From Acidovorax sp. (GTDB taxonomy: Bacteria; Pseudomonadota; Gammaproteobacteria; Burkholderiales; Burkholderiaceae_C): a stretch of 64,000 nucleotides of DNA. A program made the translations under genes and the position numbers. The stretch lies in assembly GCF_021287135.1 (NCBI RefSeq), contig NZ_JAJTBB010000065.1, positions 39,283 to 103,282 of the forward strand, written 5' to 3'. Below are positions 33,956-41,577 of this stretch, in pieces. The notes beneath the pieces were generated by a model. That model was not told the origin of the DNA. It saw only the letters and a program-made list of their open reading frames with translations, and ran no database searches. The first letter of the stretch is position 1. Each line of letters starts with the position of its first letter.

Positions 33956-34040
33956 GGGCTGCGTCAGGCCTGCTGAAAAAGAAGGCAGCCGGCACAGGCC
34001 CGCATGCCGCGGTACAGTCAGGGCCGCCGCCCTGCGGATG

Positions 34041-34092
34041 CTGCAAAATTCATAGCTTCCAGCGCTTTCCCAGCAAGGGCTGGAGGCCAAAA
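34041..34092 (+). repeat. Dispersed atagctg-family repeat serving as leader of the DUF938 gene
   Basis: The copy reads gcaaaattcatagcttccag, then cgctttcccagcaagggctg and gaggccaaaaac, ending two bases before the ATG. Its second arm supplies the GGAGG that sits ten bases before the start codon of the DUF938 gene, so the repeat appears to double as the ribosome-binding site. Confidence 0.7.
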
Positions 34093-34094
34093 AC

Positions 34095-34766
34095 ATGCAA
34101 AAAACAGACCCCGATCTTCCCCACAGCCCCGCAGCCGAGCGCAACCAGGGCCCCATCCTGGCCCAGCTGCAGGCCCTGCTCGGCACTGCCGGCCGCGCGC
34201 TGGAGGTGGCCAGCGGCACCGGCCAGCATGCGGCCCACTTTGCCGCGGCCCTGCCGGGCTGGCAATGGCAGCCCACCGACCGGCAGGCCACCCACTTCGG
34301 CGCCATTACCGGCTGGGCCGCCCACCGTGGCGCGGCCAACGTGCTGCCCCCGCGGCGCCTGGACGTGCTGCACAGCCCCTGGCCCGACGCGGGGCCAGCG
34401 TTCGGGGCCGAATTCGACCTGGTCTACTGCGCCAACATGCTGCACATTGCGCCCTGGGCGTGCTGCGCCGCGCTGATGCAGGGCGCCGCGCGCCACCTGG
34501 CCCCGGGCGGACGGCTCGTGACCTACGGGCCCTACCTGGAAGACGGCGTGCCGACGGCGCCCAGCAATGCCGCTTTTGACGCCAGCCTGCGCGCGCAGGA
34601 CAGCGCCTGGGGCCTGCGCCGCCTCGAAGACGTGGCGGCCACGGCCGCTGCCGCCGGCCTGGCCCTGCTGCAGCGCCACGCCCTGCCGGCCCACAATCTG
34701 CTGCTGGTGTGGGGCCGCGCCGCCTCCGCCACCCGAGCAACCCCACCGATCGCCCCTTCCGCATGA
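34095..34766 (+). CDS. DUF938 family SAM-dependent methyltransferase-like protein
   Basis: A 223-residue protein with a class I methyltransferase fold. RNQGPILAQLQALLGTAGRALEVASGTGQHAAHFAAAL has the glycine-rich SAM-binding motif I (EVASGTGQH). FDLVYCANMLHIAPW corresponds to motif IV, and APGGRLVTYGPYLEDGVPTAPSNAAFDASLRAQD is the DUF938 signature. The substrate is unknown. Its TGA overlaps the ATG of the ferredoxin gene by four bases, so the two are coupled. The Shine-Dalgarno comes from a dispersed repeat. Confidence 0.87.
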   Translation: MQKTDPDLPHSPAAERNQGPILAQLQALLGTAGRALEVASGTGQHAAHFAAALPGWQWQPTDRQATHFGAITGWAAHRGAANVLPPRRLDVLHSPWPDAGPAFGAEFDLVYCANMLHIAPWACCAALMQGAARHLAPGGRLVTYGPYLEDGVPTAPSNAAFDASLRAQDSAWGLRRLEDVAATAAAAGLALLQRHALPAHNLLLVWGRAASATRATPPIAPSA

Positions 34767-35068
34767 CCGCACCCGCCACCCCGCCCACCGCTCCGTTCTT
34801 CATCGCCAAGGTCGAGCCCGACGGCCTGCAGTGCGACGCCTGGCCCGAACAGCCGCTGCTGCTGTCCCTGGAGCAAGGCGGCATTGACTGGCCCAGCTCC
34901 TGCCGCAACGGCACCTGCCGCACCTGCATCGGCCACCTGGTCGAGGGCACGGTGCGCTATGCCATCGAGTGGCCCGGCCTCTCGGCCGAGGAAAAGGCCG
35001 AGGGCTGTGTGCTGCCCTGCGTGGCCTACCCGGCGTCTGACGTGGTGATCCAGGGCTCGGCCATCTGA
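34763..35068 (+). CDS. Plant-type [2Fe-2S] ferredoxin
   Basis: A 101-residue ferredoxin. SSCRNGTCRTCIGHL gives Cys-x4-Cys-x2-Cys, and GCVLPCVAYPASDV supplies the fourth Cys, the plant-type [2Fe-2S] arrangement. LLLSLEQGGIDWPSSC is the usual preceding helix. It is a soluble one-electron carrier; the partner is unknown. It overlaps the methyltransferase-like gene, and the pair may act together, for example in an oxygenase or maturation step. It precedes ribBA by about 300 bases. Confidence 0.87.
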   Translation: MTAPATPPTAPFFIAKVEPDGLQCDAWPEQPLLLSLEQGGIDWPSSCRNGTCRTCIGHLVEGTVRYAIEWPGLSAEEKAEGCVLPCVAYPASDVVIQGSAI

Positions 35069-35370
35069 GCTGAGCATGAGAGACGGCTCAGGAGCCCTGG
35101 CTCCTTCTGCCGCCCCCATTCCTTGAGGCCGCGCAAGCCGGGCAGCGCCCGCGCTACCGAGCGACCGCGCAAAGGCATCGCCGTGAACTAAAATCACGCC
35201 TTTCCTGTGCAGGTGCGGCCACTTGGCCGCTGCACCTGCGACGTGCGGCAGCGCCGCATCGCATGTTCTTTGGGTGGTTCTGGGGGCGCCGAGCCTCCGC
35301 CAGAAGAACCTGCGCTGCAGCGCCCCGCCAACCCGCCGCCCGCGGCGGCCCCAACGAAAGCGCCCCTCTC
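35069..35370. other. 302-bp leader region of ribBA; hairpin but no FMN riboswitch seen
   Basis: The region holds one clear hairpin at 35209-35239 (gcaggtgcggcca paired with tggccgc-tgcacctgc) and an AT-rich gaactaaaatcac at 35184-35196 that could be a -10 region. I searched for the conserved blocks of the FMN (RFN) riboswitch and did not find them. An in-frame ATG at 35263 exists upstream but adds an arginine-rich tail to ribBA. Confidence 0.45.
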
Positions 35371-36492
35371 ATGAATTCCCCCCTCACCCCGGTGCCCATC
35401 TCGCCGGTGCAAGACATCGTGGCCGAGATGCGCGCCGGGCGCATCGTCATCCTGGTGGATGAAGAAGACCGCGAGAACGAAGGCGACCTGGTGCTGGCGG
35501 CGGACCACGTCACGCCCGAGGCCATCAATTTCATGGCCCGCTTCGGCCGCGGGCTGATCTGCCTGACGCTCTCGCGCGAGCGCTGCGAGCGCCTGCAACT
35601 GCCGCCCATGGTGGCGCGCAACGGCACCAAGATGGGCACCGCCTTCACCGTGTCGATCGAAGCAGCCGAAGGGGTGACCACCGGCATCTCGGCCGCCGAC
35701 CGCGCACGCACCGTGCAGGCCGCCGTGGCCCCCAACGCCCAGGCCAGCGACCTGGTGCAGCCCGGCCACATCTTCCCCCTGCAGGCCGTGGAAGGCGGCG
35801 TGCTCATGCGCGCCGGCCACACCGAGGCCGGCTGCGACCTGGCCGCCATGGCCGGCTGCAGCCCCGCCGCCGTGATCTGCGAGATCATGAAAGACGACGG
35901 CACCATGGCCCGCCTGCCGGACCTGCAGCTGTTCGCCGCCGAGCACGGCCTGAAGATCGGCACCATCGCCGACCTCATCGAATACCGCAGCCGCAACGAA
36001 TCCCTGGTCGAGAAGGTGGGCCAGCGCGAGCTGAAGACCGCCTTTGGCACCTTCACCGCCCACGCTTTCCGCGACAAGCCCAGCCAGGCCGTGCACCTGG
36101 CCCTGGTCAAGGGCGCGTGGGACGCCGGCGACTCGGTGCCCGTGCGCGTGCATGAGCCGCTGTCGGTGCTGGATGCGCTGGAAGTCAACCGCTCCATGCA
36201 CTCCTGGAGCCTGGACACCAGCCTGCAGTACCTGGCCGCGCAGGGCAAGGGCGTGGCCGTGCTGCTCAACTGCGGCGAAAGCGCCGCGCAGCTGCTGGCC
36301 CAGTTTGAAGGCACCGCCCGCTCGGCCCAGGCGCCGGAGCGCGGCCGCATGGACCTGCGCACCTACGGCGTGGGCGCGCAAATTCTGCGCGAGTGCGGCG
36401 TGCACAAGATGGCGCTGATGGGCCAGCCACGCCGCATGCCCAGCATGGCAGGCTACGGCCTCGAAATCACCGGCTTCATCCCCAAAGAATAA
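35371..36492 (+). CDS. ribBA: RibBA-type protein: DHBP synthase fused to a degenerate GTP cyclohydrolase II domain
   Basis: A 373-residue protein. Residues 1-205 are 3,4-dihydroxy-2-butanone-4-phosphate synthase with intact motifs ([50 protein letters not shown]), making the four-carbon precursor of riboflavin. Residues about 210-373 have the RibA fold, but the zinc and catalytic motif GDvFgSxRCDC is replaced by [16 protein letters not shown] with no cysteines, and the later RHEGRGIGL-like loop by [13 protein letters not shown]. The second domain is therefore probably not a GTP cyclohydrolase, as in RibBX-type proteins. It heads a ribBA-ribH-nusB operon. Confidence 0.88.
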   Translation: MNSPLTPVPISPVQDIVAEMRAGRIVILVDEEDRENEGDLVLAADHVTPEAINFMARFGRGLICLTLSRERCERLQLPPMVARNGTKMGTAFTVSIEAAEGVTTGISAADRARTVQAAVAPNAQASDLVQPGHIFPLQAVEGGVLMRAGHTEAGCDLAAMAGCSPAAVICEIMKDDGTMARLPDLQLFAAEHGLKIGTIADLIEYRSRNESLVEKVGQRELKTAFGTFTAHAFRDKPSQAVHLALVKGAWDAGDSVPVRVHEPLSVLDALEVNRSMHSWSLDTSLQYLAAQGKGVAVLLNCGESAAQLLAQFEGTARSAQAPERGRMDLRTYGVGAQILRECGVHKMALMGQPRRMPSMAGYGLEITGFIPKE

Positions 36493-36511
36493 AGACAGGA
36501 ACAGGATCACC

Positions 36512-36976
36512 ATGTTTGGCGCAGAAAAAGGAACAGCGGACCGGCTCGACGGCAAGAAGCTGCACATCGGCATCGTGCAGGCCCGCTTCAACGAGAGCAT
36601 CACCAACTCCCTGGCCAGCGCCTGCCGCGCCGAGCTGCTGGCGCTGGGCGTGCAGGAAAAGAACATCAAGCACGTGCTGGTGCCCGGCGCGCTGGAAGTG
36701 CCCGTGGCCCTGCAGGCCCTGGCCGAGGCGGACGAGTACGACGCGCTGATTGCGCTGGGCTGCATCATCCGCGGCGAGACCTACCACTTCGAGCTGGTGG
36801 CCAACGAGTCGGGGGCGGGCGTCACGCGCATATCGCTGGACTATCAGGTGCCCATCGCCAACGCCATCATCACCACCGAGAACATGGAGCAGGCCATTGC
36901 CCGCCAGACCGAAAAGGGTGTGGATGCGGCCCGCGTGGCGGTGGAGATGGCCCACCTGCTGGACGATCTGTCATGA
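36512..36976 (+). CDS. ribH: 6,7-dimethyl-8-ribityllumazine synthase
   Basis: A 154-residue lumazine synthase. [11 protein letters not shown] is the substrate-binding first strand, [13 protein letters not shown] the phosphate-site loop, and [18 protein letters not shown] contains the catalytic His. It condenses the RibB product with the pyrimidine intermediate, the penultimate riboflavin step, and forms icosahedral or pentameric assemblies. It starts 20 bases after ribBA and overlaps nusB by four bases (ATGA). The ribH-nusB order is widely conserved in proteobacteria. Confidence 0.95.
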   Translation: MFGAEKGTADRLDGKKLHIGIVQARFNESITNSLASACRAELLALGVQEKNIKHVLVPGALEVPVALQALAEADEYDALIALGCIIRGETYHFELVANESGAGVTRISLDYQVPIANAIITTENMEQAIARQTEKGVDAARVAVEMAHLLDDLS

Positions 36977-37542
36977 GCGAAAACACCCCCTCTTCCCCCG
37001 GCGCGCCCCAGCGCCCGCCGCGCCAGCCCCGCACGGGCGTGACGTCCACCGGCGCGCGCAAGGCAGCGTCCAAGTCCAACCGCAGCCGCGCCCGCGAGTT
37101 CGCGCTGCAGGCGCTGTACCAGCACCTGGTGGGCGGCAACGCGCCCGAGTCCATCGACGCCTTCACGCGCGACCTGGCGGGCTTTCACAAGGCCGACTCG
37201 GTGCACTACGACGCGCTGCTGCACGGCTGCATCGCCAACGCGGCCGACATGGATGCGCTGATCACCCCGCTGCTGGACCGCAAGATGGCCGAGATCTCGC
37301 CCATTGAGCACGCCACCATGTGGATCGGCGTGTACGAGTTCCAGCACTGCCTGGACGTGCCGTGGCGCGTGGTGCTCAACGAGTGCATTGAGCTCGCCAA
37401 GGAGTTTGGCGGCACCGACGGCCACAAGTACGTGAACGGCGTGCTCAACGGCCTGGCGCCCAAGCTGCGCGCGGCCGAGGTGGGCGCCGACAAGGCCTCT
37501 GGCGCGGCGCCAGCGGCCGGCACGTCCACCGAAGGCGCCTGA
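36973..37542 (+). CDS. nusB: Transcription antitermination factor NusB
   Basis: A 189-residue Nus[20 protein letters not shown] is the conserved first helix, [20 protein letters not shown]-like residues form the middle, and [49 protein letters not shown] the RNA-binding core. It binds boxA RNA with NusE (S10) in rRNA antitermination. About 35 disordered residues rich in Pro, Ser and basic amino acids precede the domain and 20 follow, longer than E. coli NusB (139). It is coupled to ribH by overlap. Confidence 0.93.
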   Translation: MSENTPSSPGAPQRPPRQPRTGVTSTGARKAASKSNRSRAREFALQALYQHLVGGNAPESIDAFTRDLAGFHKADSVHYDALLHGCIANAADMDALITPLLDRKMAEISPIEHATMWIGVYEFQHCLDVPWRVVLNECIELAKEFGGTDGHKYVNGVLNGLAPKLRAAEVGADKASGAAPAAGTSTEGA

Positions 37543-37632
37543 CCGCGCCGCCAGCCCGGGCACGCGCCTTGCGTGCCGCCCGGCGCTCCATCTTCGAACC
37601 ACGCCCGACCTGCACGGGCAGGACTTTTTCCG

Positions 37633-38817
37633 ATGAAGTTTTCCACGCGCGCCGAGCGCATCGAACCGTTCTACGTGATGGAAGTGGCCAAGGCCGCGCA
37701 GGCCCTGGCCCGCGAGGTGGCCGGCACGCGCGAGCCCATGATCTTCCTGAACATCGGTGAGCCGGACTTCACCGCGCCGCCCCTGGTGCAGGAAGCCGCG
37801 GCGCGCGCCGTGCGCGATGGCGCCACGCAGTACACCAACGCCCTGGGGCTGGACGCGCTGCGCGAGCGCATCAGCGGCTGGTACCAAAGCCGCTTCGGCG
37901 TCAACGTGCCCGCCCGCCGCATCGTGGTGACGGCGGGCGCATCGGCCGCGCTGCAGCTCGCGTGCCTGGCGCTCATCGAGGCGGGCGACGAGATCCTGAT
38001 GCCCGACCCCAGCTACCCCTGCAACCGCCACTTCGTGAGCGCCGCAGAAGGCCGGGCCGTGCTGCTGCCCACCACCGCGGCCGAGCGCTACCAGCTGAGC
38101 GCCGACAAGGTGCGCGCGGCCTGGAACGCACAAACGCGGGGCGTGCTCCTGGCATCGCCCTCGAATCCGACCGGCACCTCCATTGCGCCCGGCGAGCTGC
38201 GCCGCATTCACAACGTGGTGCGCGCCCAGGGCGGCATCACGATGATCGACGAGATCTACCTGGGCCTGTCGTACGAAGAAGAGTTCGGCCACACGGCCCT
38301 CGCCATCGACGAGAACATCATCAGCATCAACAGCTTCAGCAAGTACTTCAACATGACGGGCTGGCGCCTGGGCTGGATGGTGGTGCCCGAGGCCATGGTG
38401 CCGGTGGTGGAGCGCCTGGCGCAGAACCTGTTCATCTGCGCCAGCACGGTGTCGCAGCACGCGGCGCTGGCCTGCTTCGAGGCCGAGAGCATCGCCGAAT
38501 ACGAGCGCCGCCGCGCCGAGTTCAAGGCCCGGCGCGACTTCTTCATCCCCGCGCTGCAGTCGCTGGGCCTCGGTGTGCCGGTGATGCCCGATGGCGCGTT
38601 CTACGCCTGGGCCGACTGCACACAGGCCGCGCAGCGGCTGGGCGTGCAGGGCAGCTGGGACACCGCGTTTGCGCTGATGCGCCGCGCGCACATCGCCGTG
38701 ACGCCGGGGCGCGACTTCGGCACGGCCGAGACGCAGCGCTTCATCCGCCTGTCCACGGCGAACTCGATGGCGCAGCTGCAAGAGTCGGTCGCACGGCTGC
38801 GCACGCTGCTGGGGTGA
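37633..38817 (+). CDS. Class I/II PLP-dependent aminotransferase
   Basis: A 394-residue fold type I aminotransferase. LNIGEPDFTAPPLVQEAAARA is the typical N-terminal motif, LASPSNPTGTSI the substrate-binding Asn region, and SFSKYFNMTGWRLGWMV contains the PLP-linked Lys. YAWADCTQAAQRLG and FIRLSTANSMAQLQE (Arg for the substrate carboxylate) are near the end. It probably transfers amino groups of aspartate, alanine or aromatic amino acids; exact specificity is not determinable. It follows nusB by about 90 bases and precedes ybgC by six, so it may share a transcript with the tol genes. Confidence 0.88.
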   Translation: MKFSTRAERIEPFYVMEVAKAAQALAREVAGTREPMIFLNIGEPDFTAPPLVQEAAARAVRDGATQYTNALGLDALRERISGWYQSRFGVNVPARRIVVTAGASAALQLACLALIEAGDEILMPDPSYPCNRHFVSAAEGRAVLLPTTAAERYQLSADKVRAAWNAQTRGVLLASPSNPTGTSIAPGELRRIHNVVRAQGGITMIDEIYLGLSYEEEFGHTALAIDENIISINSFSKYFNMTGWRLGWMVVPEAMVPVVERLAQNLFICASTVSQHAALACFEAESIAEYERRRAEFKARRDFFIPALQSLGLGVPVMPDGAFYAWADCTQAAQRLGVQGSWDTAFALMRRAHIAVTPGRDFGTAETQRFIRLSTANSMAQLQESVARLRTLLG

Positions 38818-38823
38818 AGCGGC

Positions 38824-39243
38824 ATGGGGTTCGAGTTTCCCATCCGCGTCTACTGGGAGGACACCGATGCCGGGGGCATCGTGTTCTATGCCAACTACCT
38901 CAAGTTTTTCGAGCGCGCCCGCACGGAGTGGCTGCGCTCGCTGGGTGTGGGCCAGCAGCGGCTCAGGGAACAAACGGGCGGGATGTTTGTCGTAACCGAC
39001 GCACAGCTGCGCTACCACCGGCCCGCGCGCCTGGATGACGAACTCATTGTTACCGCCGCTTTGCAGAGCAGTGGCCGCGCATCGTTGACAATACTGCAGC
39101 AGGCGCTCCTGAAACCAGAGCAGATGACCGTACAGACACCGACGCTGTTGACCGAAGGCACCATCCGCATCGGGTGGGTTGACGCCACCACCCTGCGCCC
39201 CGCCCGCATTCCGGGCTCCCTGCTGGAACAACTCACACCATGA
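38824..39243 (+). CDS. ybgC: Tol-Pal system-associated acyl-CoA thioesterase YbgC
   Basis: A 139-residue hot-dog-fold thioesterase. RVYWEDTDAGGIVFYANYLKFFERARTEWLRSLGV has the catalytic Asp of the 4-hydroxybenzoyl-CoA thioesterase subgroup, and RLDDELIVTAALQSSGRASLTILQQAL the core sheet. YbgC hydrolyses short-chain acyl-CoAs and is nearly always the first gene of the tol operon, as here. Its TGA overlaps the tolQ ATG by four bases. Confidence 0.93.
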   Translation: MGFEFPIRVYWEDTDAGGIVFYANYLKFFERARTEWLRSLGVGQQRLREQTGGMFVVTDAQLRYHRPARLDDELIVTAALQSSGRASLTILQQALLKPEQMTVQTPTLLTEGTIRIGWVDATTLRPARIPGSLLEQLTP

Positions 39244-39947
39244 ACTCCCAAAACATGTCCATCATCTCCCTGGTGCTGCACGCCAGCTGGGTGGTGCAAC
39301 TCGTGATGCTGCTGCTGCTGTGCGTGTCCGTGGCGAGCTGGGCCGCCATCTTCCGCAAGCTGTTCGCACTCAAGCGGGTGAAGGCCCTCAACGAGGATTT
39401 CGAGCGGGAGTTCTGGTCCGGCACCAGCCTGAACGACCTGTACGCCAGCGCCGCCCAGAATGCCAAGCACGCGGGCCCCATGGAACGCATCTTCGCCAGC
39501 GGCATGCGCGAATACCAGAAGCTGCGCGAACGCCGCATCACCGACCCCGGCACCCTGCTCGACGGCGCCCGCCGTGCCATGCGCGCGAGCTTCCAGCGCG
39601 AAATGGATGTGGTCGAGTCCAGCCTCTCGTTCCTGGCCTCGGTGGGCTCCGTGTCGCCCTATGTGGGGCTGTTTGGCACCGTCTGGGGGATCATGCATGC
39701 CTTCACCGGCTTTGCAGGCATGGAGCAGGTGACGCTCGCCACCGTGGCGCCCGGCATTGCCGAGGCCCTGGTGGCCACCGCCATCGGCTTGTTCTCCGCC
39801 ATTCCCGCCGTGATCGCCTACAACCGCTTCGCCCGGGACATCGACCGCGTGGCCACCCACCAGGAGACCTTCATCGAAGAGTTCTCCAACATCCTGCAGC
39901 GCAACCTGGGCGCGCAGCCTGCGGCCCACACGGCGTCGGGCCACTGA
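39240..39947 (+). CDS. tolQ: Tol-Pal system proton channel subunit TolQ
   Basis: A 235-residue MotA/TolQ/ExbB protein with three membrane segments (about 12-35, 135-160, 170-195). Residues SVSPYVGLFGTVWGIMHAF and TVAPGIAEALVATAIGLFSAIPAVIAYN are the conserved channel-forming regions. With TolR it uses the proton gradient to energise TolA for outer-membrane invagination at division. The start overlaps ybgC. Confidence 0.95.
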   Translation: MNSQNMSIISLVLHASWVVQLVMLLLLCVSVASWAAIFRKLFALKRVKALNEDFEREFWSGTSLNDLYASAAQNAKHAGPMERIFASGMREYQKLRERRITDPGTLLDGARRAMRASFQREMDVVESSLSFLASVGSVSPYVGLFGTVWGIMHAFTGFAGMEQVTLATVAPGIAEALVATAIGLFSAIPAVIAYNRFARDIDRVATHQETFIEEFSNILQRNLGAQPAAHTASGH

Positions 39948-39961
39948 ACGGAGACCTGCCC

Positions 39962-40390
39962 ATGCCCGCCCTAGCCTCCCGCGGCCGAGGCCGCCGCACC
40001 ATCAATGAAATCAACATGGTGCCTTTCATCGACGTGATGCTGGTGCTGCTCATCATCTTCATGGTGACGGCGCCCATGCTCACGCCCGGCGTGGTCGATG
40101 TGCCCAGCGTGGGCAAGGGCAAGAACATGCCCAAGGTGGTGGCCCAGGTCATCGTGAACAAGGATGGCTCGCTGCAGTTCAAGACCCCCGATGCCACCCG
40201 CAGCCTGAACCAGCGCGAGATCGGCGAAGCGGCCAGCCGCTGGCAAAAAGCCCAGGACGAGAACGCCACCAGCGCCGTCGTCATCACGGCCGACAAGGGC
40301 GTGCAGTACGAAAGCGTGGTCAAGGCCATGGACGCGCTGCAGAAGGCTGGCGTGCAGCGCGTAGGCCTGTCCGTCAAGCAGGGCGGATAA
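39962..40390 (+). CDS. tolR: Tol-Pal system protein TolR
   Basis: A 142-residue ExbD/TolR protein. INEINMVPFIDVMLVLLIIFMVTAPM is the single membrane helix with the essential Asp (FIDVMLVLL). The periplasmic domain (KVVAQVIVNKDGSLQFKTPD... VQYESVVKAMDALQKAGVQRVGLS) follows. A GGAG lies before the ATG at 39962, 14 bases after tolQ. It couples the TolQ channel to TolA. Confidence 0.95.
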   Translation: MPALASRGRGRRTINEINMVPFIDVMLVLLIIFMVTAPMLTPGVVDVPSVGKGKNMPKVVAQVIVNKDGSLQFKTPDATRSLNQREIGEAASRWQKAQDENATSAVVITADKGVQYESVVKAMDALQKAGVQRVGLSVKQGG

Positions 40391-40418
40391 GCCGCCTGCG
40401 CCACTGTTGCCCCGCCCC

Positions 40419-41429
40419 ATGCACGACCACCACCACGACCGCGATCAGTTTGCCCCCCCCGAGCCGCCGGCGCGGCTGCGCGCCGTCGCCCTGGCGGTGC
40501 TGGTGCATGCCGTGCTGATCGGCGCGCTGACCTGGGGCGTGAACTGGAAAAACACCGCGGACCAACCCGCGGTCGAGGCGGAATTGTGGGCCGCCGTGCC
40601 CACCCAGGCGGCGCCGCGCGCCGTGGAGCCGCCGCCTCCGCCCCCGCCGCCGCCCGTTCAACAAGTCACGCCGCCGCCCCCCCCGCCACCGCCGCCCGTG
40701 CGGACGGCGGAGCCGGACAACACGCGCGAGGCCGACATTGCCATCGAGCGTGAAAAGAAACGCCTGGAGCAAGAAAAGAAGGCGCGCGAACAACAGCAAG
40801 AGCGCGAAAAGCGCGAGCGCGAACGCAAGGAAGAAGAGCGCCGCGAACGCCTGGAGCAGGAGAAGAAAGAGCGCCTGCAAAAAGAGAAGGAAAAGGAAAA
40901 GGAAAAGGAAAAAGAGAAAGAGAAGGAGAAAAAGGAACTGCGCGAGAAGCAGCTGGCCGAGCAAAAGAAGGCCGAGCAGGAAAAGCAGAAGAAGCTGGCC
41001 GAGGACAAGCGCAAGGCCGACGAGGCCGCCAAGCGCAAGGCAGATGCCGAGGCCAAGCAGCTGGCCGAGCTGCGCGAAGCCAACCTGCGCCGCATCCAGG
41101 GGCTGGCAGGCGCCACGGGCGGGGAAACCGCGACGGGTAAGGACAAGGAAACGCGCAGTCCTTCGGGCGGCTACGGCGGCAAGGTGGCCGCCAAGGTCAA
41201 ACCCAACATCGTGTACCCCGACGCCATTTCGGGCAACCCGCGCGCCGAAGTGGAGGTACGCCTGGCGCCCGACGGCACCATCGTGGGCAAGCGCCTGGTG
41301 CAGTCCAGCGGCAACCGGGCCTGGGACGACGCCGTGCTGCGCGCCCTGGACAAGACCGAGACCCTGCCCCGCGATGTGGATGGCCGCGTGCCCCCTTCGC
41401 TGACCATTGGCTTCCGGCCCCAGGACTGA
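40419..41429 (+). CDS. tolA: Cell envelope integrity protein TolA
   Basis: A 336-residue TolA. One N-terminal membrane helix (about 24-44, AVALAVLVHAVLIGALTWGV) anchors it in the inner membrane. It is followed by two proline runs, then a long coiled coil of Lys/Glu/Arg (about 105-225) spanning the periplasm. A C-terminal TonB-like domain (about 250-336; NIVYPDAISGNPRAEVEVRL, VLRALDKTETLPRDVDGRVP) contacts Pal and TolB. A (KE)n stretch at about 40885-40935 is encoded by near-perfect AAGGAA hexanucleotide repeats. A TTG 12 bases upstream is an alternative start. No tolB or pal follows; a terminator ends the operon. Confidence 0.93.
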   Translation: MHDHHHDRDQFAPPEPPARLRAVALAVLVHAVLIGALTWGVNWKNTADQPAVEAELWAAVPTQAAPRAVEPPPPPPPPPVQQVTPPPPPPPPPVRTAEPDNTREADIAIEREKKRLEQEKKAREQQQEREKRERERKEEERRERLEQEKKERLQKEKEKEKEKEKEKEKEKKELREKQLAEQKKAEQEKQKKLAEDKRKADEAAKRKADAEAKQLAELREANLRRIQGLAGATGGETATGKDKETRSPSGGYGGKVAAKVKPNIVYPDAISGNPRAEVEVRLAPDGTIVGKRLVQSSGNRAWDDAVLRALDKTETLPRDVDGRVPPSLTIGFRPQD

Positions 41430-41450
41430 GGCGGCGGCGCCCCCCACGGC

Positions 41451-41480
41451 AAAACGCCCGGCAGAACCGGGCGTTTTTTT
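41451..41480 (+). terminator. Rho-independent terminator after tolA
   Basis: CGCCCGG (41455-41461) and CCGGGCG (41467-41473) form a perfect seven-base-pair stem with a CAGAA loop, followed by seven T. It closes the ybgC-tolQRA operon. Confidence 0.92.
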
Positions 41481-41483
41481 ATT

Positions 41484-41541
41484 CATTTTGGCCTCTAGCG
41501 CTTTACCAGCAAGCGCTGGCAGCTATTATTTTCATAGCATT
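41484..41541 (-). repeat. Dispersed atagctg palindromic repeat, inverted copy
   Basis: Read on the minus strand: ataatagctgccagcgcttg, then ctggtaaagcgctagaggcc. The agcgctt/aagcgct arms pair perfectly. It lies between the tolA terminator and the end of the MHS transporter gene. Confidence 0.75.
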
Positions 41542-41577
41542 TTTACTGCCGCGCTTGCGTGAAGCTTGCCCGCGTTC

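Noticed and set aside
33564-34094. Chromosomal origin of replication (oriC)
   Set aside because: DnaA-box-like repeats are present, but there is no dnaA, dnaN, gyrB or rpmH nearby and no AT-rich unwinding region. A titration-type locus fits better.
35069-35370. FMN riboswitch ahead of ribBA
   Set aside because: The conserved RFN blocks could not be found; only one hairpin is present.
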